Shown here piece after piece: positions 37,901-49,900 of a DNA stretch of 64,000 bases (positions within the stretch are counted from its first letter, which is position 1; each line of letters begins with the position of its first letter). A program made the position numbers and the translations under genes. The DNA is from Siphonodentalium dalli. Taxonomy: Eukaryota; Mollusca; Scaphopoda; Gadilida; Siphonodentaliidae. The notes under the pieces were generated by a model, which ran no database searches, was not told the DNA's origin, and saw only the letters and a list, made by a program, of their open reading frames with translations. Location of the stretch: NCBI GenBank assembly GCA_032622095.1, contig CP136068.1:185138796-185202795 (forward strand), given 5' to 3'.

Positions 37901-40900
37901 AGAAAACTATTTTAGTTCGGTCTAAATTGCTGGTGATTATTGCCCGTTATTACATTGGAACATCACTTCTTTGAACGTAGAAACCAACTACCATGGTAAG
38001 CAATTGACAATATTAGCGGGGTAATGTAAACAAAGTTGCCCAACCTTTTCGTATAAACAACATATCCGCAATTGTTGGGAATAGAGATAGGTCCGTTGTC
38101 TCCAGACGGTTTACGATTGCGGGTCTAATGTGCTACTAGCATGGAACAACTCCTTTAGTTATTGATAATTGAATTTATCACATAATTTGGCCATAAAAGC
38201 AGTTTCATAATTATCTGTAATAGACACGTTTAATATCAGCGCGTGCGATGACGTCACGACGTTCTTCAAATAACTTGCGATCGCTGTAGTTTATGATTGT
38301 TGTTTTCGATGAATATTTCGCGTTGCTTCGGGTTTATTGGATCATGTGATAAAAGGTATCTCACACTCGTCCTATTTTATACGTAATTTATCAACCTCGT
38401 CCTCTAAATTCTATTTGAGCCTCGGTAAACCTCGGCTCAAATCGAATTTAGTGAACTCGGTTGATAAATTCCGTATAAAATAGAAACTCATGTGAGATCC
38501 TCTATACATAACTAATAGTGCATAGGCATGTTTTAATTGGCATTGTGGCTTCCATTATTGCTATACTAATGTGGATGTTTGCAGTTGTTGCATCGTGTAG
38601 CAGAACATTGACATATATGCCACTGAATGATTGGATGTCAGGTTGAAATTCGGTCATATTTAGGCAATTTGAAATTATATGATGTCGTTATTGTCCGATA
38701 GTACAGAAGATATCGGTTGATATACAATTATGTTCCCAGTTATTGCTATAACGTATTGTACAGATAAACACAGCACATCGAGATATAACTAATAGAATAG
38801 ATACAATCATAATTATCAAGATCATATTCTAAATTGGATGTGACATGTACTACCATCTTATATGTTGGAAGTATCAGACCACGATCGTTCCACCATACCG
38901 ATGGCATGATACACGTCACATGGTAGGTGTATCATATACATCATACCTTATTAGGATGCATGATATTATACACCATACGTTGTAATAACTACTGGCGTCG
39001 AGAGATAAAAAAAAACCACTCTCTCTCCATCAGCCGATCAGACTAGACCTCTTTTACCGATACTCCTGCTGTGTTTATCACTATGACTTATACACATATA
39101 AAGTTATCAAAAGCTACGGACAGTTATTGTTATCAATGTTCCCGACACGGCCAATTCAACATCTAAACCCTAGACACCGGGACAATGGTGCTCGTGAGCT
39201 TGGAACCAGAACTTGTGTTTTCGCTCATACGTGAGTACTTACTATACCAACCAGGAAGTTTCTTTTGATCTAATAATTCAAATTACAAAAACACAATACC
39301 CGCATTATGTTCTAGAGCAGTTCTATAATGTCACAATTAGAATGTGCATGTGCCAACCCAACTCAAATTATTCATTTCTTATATACCTGCAATTTTGCCT
39401 TTTCTATTCCCAATTACTTTAGTAATTAAAATCAAGATGAATATGACACAAAGTCACCTTTCCTGTCCTTCCTTTTCGGACGACGTTAATTATAGTAGCG
39501 CCCAAATTGATGGAGAGATAGAGCGAATGCGATCTATTTTGCATGAAACCCACGACAATCACGAGGTACGAAACGCAAATGACGGCGTCGTACTAGATCG
39601 CATTTCCACACAATTGGATCATTTTAATAGTGCAATAGACCAACAGTTGGACGCCACACGCATTTCGTCAGCAATTCAGATGGCAACTGGTGTGACAAAT
39701 GTTATCACCCCTTTTTCGGGAGACCCTAAATCTTTTCTTGAATGGACCAACGAATTATATCGTTATGGCCAAGCAATTGCTGCGACTGATCAAACATTAA
39801 TTAAATTTGCTCTGCAGACCAGCAGAGGTTCAGTTTTCGAATTTTTAACTCAGTTCACACAAGAACGCATAAATGCCGATGGTGTGATCAGAAGTACATG
39901 GGCAGAAATCAAGCAGGAATTAAAAGTTCGATATAGCGAAGCAAAAGATAACAGAGATGCGCTCCTTATTTTTCAAGCAGCACAGCAAACACCTGACGAA
40001 TCTGTACAAGTTTTTTCTGATAGATTACAATCATTAGCGATCGATGTGTATGGGCTAGTAAATATTCGACAAAAAGTCGCCCAATTATATATGTGTGAAC
40101 AATTCATCACAGGATTAAAGAGTAAATTATTGAGAGATAAACTTTTGCGAGAAGATCCACAGACCTTAAATCAAGCAACTGATCTCGCTTTAAGAGAATA
40201 TACTATTCAACACCGATTACAGTCTTATTATAGCCAGAATAATAAGAATACTGATCGTAATTATCGATCATTTCGTGATATTAATTATTCTATTAGGGAA
40301 GGCAATAAATTTCATGGACGGAACACTGGTAATACATTTAATGCGCCCGCCACACCAGAAAGACGATGGCCAAGGTATTTACAGGGTAGAAATTCATTTA
40401 GCTCATGTTATTCGAATAATAATCAGCGCCCACGGATTGGATCATATTCTAAACAAAATAGATATGATAACACGCGAAGTTGGCCTAATGTTCAACATAT
40501 ACGACAATCACGAACTTCTATGTTTAATCCACAGACCCAAGCATTTCAATTATTATGCCGATATTGTTGGAAATCTGGACATAATATCACATGGTGTCGA
40601 AGACGTTTGGATGCAATGAATAAACATTATTTAAACTAAAACATTCCACCCAGAGCGGAGCATCTGAGTGGAATCGTGTAAAAAGCAAGAATAATAATCA
40701 AGCTAACGCTCCATCATGGAATAAATGGCATGCACACAGAACAAACGGGAAAGAATTCGGGAAAGAATTATGTTGGCATAAATCACATAGAGATGGTAAA
40801 AATAATGTTCACAGGCCATTTCATCAAAGCTTACCGCATATAAATAAAAATAAAATATCCGCGCCCGTGAAAACAAGAGCTCCATACACATCGCATAAGC

Positions 40901-43900
40901 CTTACGATAAGCCTTACGATCATAAACAAACACCACCGGTGATACAACACCAGAAAAATATTAAATCAAATTTATCAATTCCGGAATATCAAAATAATTC
41001 AAACTTAATGAAAGGCATAAATGCACAAGTGGCATCATCGATATTGATTACCATAGGCACACAAAAATATCGAGCCATTCTGGATAGCGGAGCCGATATC
41101 AGTTTATGTTCATTAAAATTTTATAACAATTTAAAATATAAACCGCAAATGCAAGAAACGCAGTTTCATGCAACATCTGCAAGTGGAGATGCACTAACCA
41201 TAAATGGTTTCATCATATTAAATTTCCACATTAATAAATTAAAGGTCTCACATAAATTCTATGTGTGCTCAAACATGCATCGATCTTTATTGATCGGCAG
41301 GGATTTTCTCAGTGGAAACGGCGCCAGACTATACTTCGACCGCCAAATAATGAAAATTCGCGGAACAATCATTCCGCTTATACAAGATATTCACGTTGCA
41401 ACCTTGGTCAGAATACAGTCTGCCCATGTTATTCCACCAAAGTCAACGATATTAACGAAAGCGCGTATAATTGGAGGTAATAAATTGTTTGCCACGAAAT
41501 TTCTGCAGGTGGAACCAATAGACGAAGGGTTTATGGGAAATGAACCTGGGTTGACAGCCGAATATACTGCAAGCACTAACAGCGATAGTATACCTGTACT
41601 CATAAGCAATTACACAGATAAGCATTTTAATTTGCGACGTGGGTGTATTGTCGGCAGGGTGTCTGCTGTAAGGTGTGTGGAAACACCTCATCCGAATAAC
41701 AATGAAATAAAAGAACAGATTAACTTGGATGATGTACAAGTTCCCGATTCATTTAGGGACGATTTAATACCACTAATTCGAAATAATAGTGATATTTTCG
41801 CTACAAAATTAACCGAATTAGGATGTACCACGGCTGTCACCATGAAGATTCCCACGGGGGACCACCCACCAATAAGGTTAATGCCTTATCGATGCCCATT
41901 AAAAAAGCGTGAAATTCTTAGTGAAAAAATTGATGAATTATTACAAGCAAAAATAATTTCACCACCCCCAGCAAATGAATGGTCATTTCCGTGTATGGTT
42001 CTAAAAAAAAAGGATGATTCATATCGTTTTATAGCCGACCTTCGCAGACTTAATGCTATCACAAAACCCACATTCTTCCCAATCGACCAAATCGAGGATA
42101 TCTTGGCCGAAATGAGGGGAGTTAAATATATAACAGTTCTCGATTGTTTTTCTGCATATAATTGCATTCCAATACATCACGCGGATCGAAGTAATGCAAC
42201 TATAACGTGTTTTAGAGGGAATTTTTCGTTTAACCGCGCCTGCTTCGGTGCCATTGGAAGTTCTAGTGCCTTTCTTCAACTCATGAATCGTGTGTTGGAG
42301 GGGATTACAGGATGTCGCGCCTATGTCGACGATTTAATTTTGTACTCAGTGGATAAGAAGTCCTATTTAAGACTTCTTCAAGAAGTATTTGATCGCCTTA
42401 GGAAGTTTAATGTGAAATTAAAGTTAAAGAAATGTTCATTCTTTAAAACAGAATGCTCATTTTTGGGGCACATCGTTGACCAACATGGTGTTAGACCAGA
42501 TGCTCATAAAGTGAAAGCAATTCAAAATTTAGCACCGCCAACAAATGTGAAACAAGTGAGAAGTGTTATAGGATCATTCTCGTGGTTCCGGAAATTTATT
42601 CCTAAATTTAGTGAAATTTGTGGACCTTTGGTAGAATTAACAAAGAAAAACACAAAATTTGAATGGACGGATGAATGTGATACGGCATTTCAAAAATTGA
42701 AATCTGATTTAACAGAAACCACATATCTCGCATATCCAGATAAAAATAAACCATTCATCATGTATACTGATGCCAGCGCGCATGCTATTGCAGCAGTGAT
42801 TACACAGTCACGTGACCCAGGTGACCCGTGTATATCAAGATCGAATACGGAAAATCCTATACATTTTATTTCCGCACGGCTGAATAAATCTCAAATTCGT
42901 TCATGGAGTACATTAGAACGGGAATGCTTTGCTATTTATTGGGCAATAAAGAAACTTCAATTTTATATCAGCGGGTCTCCGTTAATTATAAAGACTGACC
43001 ACAAGGTATTAACTCATATGTTATCTGCTCCCATGGACAATAAAAATGTCGCACGTTGGGCTGTGTGCATAGCTGCCTACAAGCCGCAGATAATCCACAT
43101 ACCCGGCAAAGAGAATATATTTGCAGATTATTTATCACGACCGGAAAAGTTACAAACTGGTATGTCAGAGGTGCCAGATCAGTCCGACGTAACCGGCCCT
43201 GAACGAGAAGTACCAATGGATGTGGAAATAATTGACACATCTAAATTAAACACAAAACAATATGCAAATTGTCGCATAGACAAAATTCTACCTGAAAATC
43301 AAGAAGCAATTCAGTTAGAGGGGTTTGACATGCAACTTGAACAAGAACGCGATATCGAAGCAATAGAGATTGTTCAAAAATTAAATTCCACCAAACCACC
43401 CCGACAAATAGCAGATAAATATATAGTAATTAAAGATGTGCTATATTTCATCAGTAATCATGATGATGATCCAGATATACGCCTATTTATTCCCGCAAAT
43501 ATTCGACAAGCTGTACTCAAACAATACCATGATTTTTCCACAGTTAAGACTTTTGCAACAGCAAAACTTAAATATTATTGGCCAAATATGTATAGAGATA
43601 TACATAATTATTGTCAAGCTTGCATGATTTGTAAAATGAGGAATTTATCACAACAAAAGGCCCCAATACAAGAGATGGACCGCCCTCCATTTCCGTTTGC
43701 GACAATAAGCACTGACATACAAGGCCCGTTTGAAACAACAATGTCCAATAACAAATATATTTTAACTTTTATTTGTTGTCTGACTAAATATGTCGAGGCA
43801 TTTGCGATTCCCGACAAACGAGCAGAAACGGTGATAATGATATTTTTAGATGAGGTCATTAGCAGACATGCTTGCTGTCTCAATTTAATGACTGATAACG

Positions 43901-46900
43901 GCTCGGAGTTCAAAAATAAAAAGATGGATCAGGTGTGCAAAGAACTAAACATCCACCATATATTCTCCAGCCCCTACCATCCAAATTCGCAGGGCTGTGT
44001 CGAGAGATCGCACGCCGTACTAAATTCTGTTATATCAAAATTGGTATTACAAAACACACACACTTGGGACATGTATTTGTCGCAAGCCTTATTTGCAATG
44101 CGTGTTCACGTAAATGATACAACAAAATTCAGTCCATTTTATTTATTATATCATAGGGAACCCACTTTAAGTCTTGATAATATTCTAAAACCCAGATTGA
44201 AATATGTAGGGGAAGACTTTACATCTATCGCTTTACAGGAACAGCATAGAAACTTTCGTTTAGTTCTATCGCGTTTAAGATCTCAAATCAGAACACAGAG
44301 AAAGAATGAAAAAAGGACAGAGGTTTTATTTGAAATAGGCGATCCAGTTTATTACAAATCGGGGCGAAAAACGGGTAAACTGAGTTTATCATGGCAAAGT
44401 CATTGGAATATAATTGAAAAACGTAGTAATGTCTCATTCTTAATTAAAGATCAATTAAGTACTCGAACAGTCCGCTGTCATGCCGACAATATTCGTAAAG
44501 CCGACACTGCATGGAAAATTCCTCCCAAAGATACAATACGTCAATTGCGAAGACAGCGATTTGTTGTAAATAGTTCTAACGAAGACCCAGAACAACCTGC
44601 GTCATCAGAATGGTCGTCTAGTGACGAAATTCCACTTGCGCAATTAATGAAACGCAAACAACTAAGAAGGAAAAATTCTTCAAGTGACGATGACATACCG
44701 AGATTGGAGTGGGCAGATAGATTGCGCGCAAATGAGCAAAACAATAATAATTCAGATGCTTTTGCGGCCGAAACTGAAGAAATTGAAAATGTTGCCTCTG
44801 ATAACATAAACCCATATGTACAAACAACTGTTTCTGACATGGATATCGAATTAAATTCGCGTTCATATGATGCATCTACACAAGCAGGCGTGAATGATAT
44901 CATTCGTGTTATAAGCACACGGGAAACAAAATAGACAATTTGTCCGACAGAATTAATATCAGGATTCCATTAAAGTCATACTTACCAGTATAAATGTGCA
45001 ACAGTTATGCATCCGTAAATAATTATATATTGTAATCCTGACGGAATAACAAACAATGTATAACAAAATCCTGAATGTTCACTTTCCGTATAACAAAGGA
45101 ATAGAACTGATAAACAATTGAACTAAATAACACAAACATGATTTAAATCATAGTCTTAATATTCGTAGTCTACGCGGGTCTAACATAAATATATCCAACA
45201 TTGTGCCACTGCACGCTTAAATTAGTGCCGACAACACATGCAAACCTTTCTGTATACAAAGCATGAGGTTTACTTGATTTCTGTATCTGGACAACGGGTC
45301 CAGGAATATCGTGTAAAGCTATTGAGATGATAAATTTGCACATACAATTGAACTGACCAGCATGATTATTGCATAGACTCCATAACTCAGCTGACATGCG
45401 TGTTATGTAGGTTATTGTATAGGTCAGCACCGCGATGAGTTGCCAATTGACCATACATACAATACAACGTTCAATCGTAGCTGTCATCATAATAAAAATA
45501 GATTATCATTAATCGTCATTGACCATGCATCCTTAGCATTCGATTTGTGGGCCCACGAAACATTACCCAAATGGATTGAATATAGGTATAGCGGAATTTC
45601 GAGTGATGTGCACAATCATCGGATTCCTGGTTTGAATAGAAATATTCAGGGATATTTAACCCTGGTGTTGGTAATGGAATGCTAAGCGTTATTAAATAAG
45701 AATGGTCGTTCGATGGATTATACCAAGCACAAGTATAATACTATTTTATTCACTCTGTAAACCGCATATTGAGTTTAGTTTACAATGATAAATATGACCA
45801 TATAATATAATATGATATAGATAGCGGAGAAGTACATGTATGTGGTATTTCATTACCACGTGATTGTTCATAAATAGCTGTGAATAGTTTAACGAAATCG
45901 CAATCATCTACTGATTGGTTCTAATTCTACTGGAATGGTGAACGCTAATTCACCCGATTTTAACAATAATTTCACACCAAAATAATTACACGATTGTTGA
46001 TTATAAATATCGTCGCGGCAGGCATGTTTGGTTATCGCACAGCAATTGTTTTCAGCGAAAATTACATTTTTTATGAAATTTTATGGCATGATATACATAT
46101 ATCTAGCGGTTCCCTTTAATGTCATGATTCAAGACATATTTTTTTAATTCCTACGATCACCTTTTATTGATCATAAACCCAATTCCCTTAATGTCCATAT
46201 CCCTCATTTATTGCATGACCATTTTTCTTTACATTTTATGGAAATGCTCTACGAACAGGTTCAAAATTTATGAAAATGCAAATTGCATTGGCGAGTCACT
46301 GATTTTGTTTCAGGATTCGTACTTTGGACATATTTTGGTTTCAAGATGCTTATTAGCTATTGTGGGTTTATTGTGTTCTTTTTACAAACACATTATTTAG
46401 ACTTCGTGTCATTTATGTCGAACTAAATGGGTTCGCCAAACACGATTAATGGTTGGTACTGTAAGTCAGGCAAATGACGTCACACGCGATGGACCATCCA
46501 ATATACACCGTGCTGACATACCAGACACGCAGACCGGACCAGACATTGGTGTTTCAACCACATCTAGCGACACCGCTGCTGACCTTCGACCGTTCCTGAC
46601 ACTGTCCTCACAAGATTATCGGACATAGCTATTCCACCGACTGTCCAAAATAAACACTCGTTGCTGCATTTCCTCGTTCGGCGTCTTGTATACAGTCGTT
46701 GTTTCAACGTTGCGTTGACGCCGCCACAGCTCCTTAGATGATAACTAAATGACGCATATGCTGCCAGATCGTTCATGAATATCGCTGATACGTTTGATAC
46801 ACATTGGCATAAAATAATTGACATTTGATCGCAACTGTACACTGCTGTTACATGTACACCGGTCATTACACGTTACGTCATTGACTCCACGTCGCTTGCT

Positions 46901-49900
46901 GACTAAGACCAGAGATGTCAAAGACGATATCCTGTGAAGCTACATATACCTTCCCAACTGATGAATATATCGGTTACTACACATTCTCACGCCGCACGGA
47001 CAATAACATTTATCATCCTTAATTGTTGATGTCAATTAACTGTATCCTGCATGTGTGATTATTCTCTACTTCACACACCAGTGTTCTACATGGTGTTGAT
47101 TATCCGACCTTGGATAGAATCGTTTGCCGAATATTTATATTGGACACATATATCACATTATACCCGCCAAGCCAGAACTTCTCTACAAATTCCTGGATAA
47201 ATTAACTATTCGCTGATAAACCAGTGCTCCAGTGACTTACTGTTCGATGCTAATCCAGTAACCTAGTGACATGGATAAATAACTCTCGTTTCGTTTGCTG
47301 TTGAGTTTTAATGTATGAATATCCATGTGTTGATTTTTTTTAGGTTCGCCACTCGCGATTATACTCATAGATCCAAATATCTTCTGTACCCTCGGATTTT
47401 ATAAAAATTTTAGTTCCCAATACTATATATAGTTTTGGGAACTCTTAAAGGAGGGGACTCTGTCCGATAGTACAGAAGATATCGGTTGATATACAATTAT
47501 GTTCCCAGTTATTGCTATAACGTATTGTACAGATAAACACAGCACATCGAGATATAACTAATAGAATAGATACAATCATAATTATCAAGATCATATTCTA
47601 AATTGGATGTGACATGTACTACCATCTTATATGTTGGAAGTATCAGACCACGATCGTTCCACCATACCGATGGCATGATACACGTCACATGGTAGGTGTA
47701 TCATATACATCATACCTTATTAGGATGCATGATATTATACACCATACGTTGTAATAACTACTGGCGTCGAGAGATAAAAAACCACTCTCTCTCCATCAGC
47801 CGATCAGACTAGACCTCTTTTACCGATGCTCCTGCTGTGTTTATCACTATGACTTATACACATATAAAGTTATCAAAAGCTACGGACAGTTATTGTTATT
47901 AATGTTCCCGACACGGCCAATTCAACATCTAAACCCTAGACACCGGGACATTATTTCGAGAAAATTAATGGACAGTTACTGTCTTAATGTCCCTAGTTTC
48001 TTCAGATACGGATCACGTTGGACACAATGACATATACATTGTATGTACGAACAAATAAGCTACAACAGTCATACCGTGTGATTTTATTGCTACTCAGAAT
48101 GTTGGTCGTTTTATCGGAACAGTTCTGTTTATTTCGGCGGCCATCTTGGTCTCCATCATCGGTTTTACGTCGCCAGTTGCCTTATACGTATAAAGATACA
48201 GACTCCATCCAAGACAATGCCATATTATATCAAGCACTCGCGATGATCTAGTCCGGTTAGCATACATCTGGTGTATAGAGTGTCAATAATTGTAAAAATT
48301 GGCGGCCATCTTGGACGCCATCTTGGATTTTATTACCTTCCTAATCTAGGATTTGAACGATGTTTTACATTATCAGTGTCCCCGTACGATTCTACACAAT
48401 ATGACAAGGTAAACAGCATTGTCAATTTATGTGTTGGACACAAACTGCATGGTCAGATATATGTGGTTATTTGTGAAATTGGGGGGAGTGTTAAGTTTTT
48501 GTCTATTATGTCAATACTTGGAGAGATAGAATGTAAGTAGGAACATCTTTATATAGGGAGTACCCTTCCATTTCCAAAATATATAACTTGGAAGAATTTG
48601 AAGATATGCTAAATTTGCACAGAGTTGACGCACAACACTTTGTCTGAATCGCCATGAATTTTTGACGCGTACATATTTTACCATGACGTCACGAAATTAG
48701 AACGAAAGCAAAGTTTTTTTTTATTAAATTAAAACAAATTTTAAAAGATTCAATCTAAAAATCTAAAAATAAAATCAAAAATTAAAAAAATAATTTAATA
48801 TTTTTTTAATTTAAAAAAACAAATTATTATTTGTTTTTGTTCAACAGCAGATCAAAGTTCAATCTAAAAAAAAAATTGTATTTAAATTTTTGTTTTAATC
48901 AAACTGGTTAAAAGATGAAATTTGCACGAATCATATACATCAGTCTGTTTCATCTAGTTAACATAAGGGCAATTGCTGGTGTGTTCACATCGGAAGTCGA
49001 TTTCGGGTAACAGACAATATTTATGTGGATAGAGTATTTTTACCAGTGGGCGGGACCACCGCTGTGGGTGTGGCCTCTGTGGAAAGCTCCATTGGCATCT
49101 GCCACGTTGTTACACTAATTAACAAGCGACACCTCTCGTCTTCACCATCACGACTAAGATCTAGACTCATCATTGCATTGTTGTATATCTGCATTGATAT
49201 TAGATGTTCGAATAAAACTTATACCAAGATATGACTCCATTATCTCACACATGGTATCGTGCAAAAAGATACCCAGGATCTTTTAAACGTGCAAGAAGAC
49301 ATCCAGGATATCTCAAACGTATAAAAAGCACTCAGGATATCAAAGTGTCGTTCGTCTGTGACCGCTAAAGGCACTCAATCCCCATATCATCAGATTTCAA
49401 CAACAACAATTGTTTTCGAAATGCCGCTTCAGTTATCAGAATCAATTAATTGACCAAAATTAATGCTAGCCACAGTCAACTATAGTATAAAATTTGCCGA
49501 AACCTGTTATTAATCAATATTTTGTACAATGAAATTTTGCCGGTTTGTCAAATATCTGACACAAAAAAGCCACTTGATTTTAGAGTTATCCATCTTCATC
49601 CGCTATTTCGTCTTCTCATCGACTTTTACTGGGCCACTAAATATTCCAGGCGGTGAAAAATAAAAGATTTTAAAAATCGATAGCTGATTGATATTTTTTT
49701 TACCGCCCCCCCCCCGAAGCCAAATAAATAGTAATTGAGGGGTGTTTAATCGGATTGAGTACCTTTAAACTCAACGTGGGTGGAATAACTGTCAAATTCC
49801 TTTGAAATTTCACTCTAAAATCACGAACAAATAATTATTGGAATAATAATTAAAATGCGACTAATTTAATTGTTATGATATTTTGAGATGCTGGTTGACA

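Larger units (their letters stand above)
38692..47950 (+). mobile_element. Complete Ty3/Gypsy LTR retrotransposon
   Basis: 9259 bp bounded by direct LTRs with TG...CA ends and a 4-bp TTAT duplication (38688-38691 and 47951-47954). Order is LTR, PBS, gag, pol (protease, RT, RNase H, integrase), a long 3' region, PPT, LTR. This pol order is diagnostic of Ty3/Gypsy. There is no env ORF. The LTRs differ by only two substitutions and one A-run length change, and both ORFs are open, so insertion is recent. It sits in intron 2 of the ependymin-related gene in sense orientation. Confidence 0.97.

Noticed and set aside
39344-39436. Gag start at the upstream Met 39344
   Set aside because: The extra 31 residues are hydrophobic and unlike Gag; the Met at 39437 has a better context.
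40867-44934. Pol starting at its own codon at 40867
   Set aside because: The codon there is GTG, the frame is open back to 40624, and a -1 frameshift signal explains entry from gag.
44935-47446. Envelope gene in the Gypsy element
   Set aside because: No sense ORF of adequate length and no recognisable envelope features.
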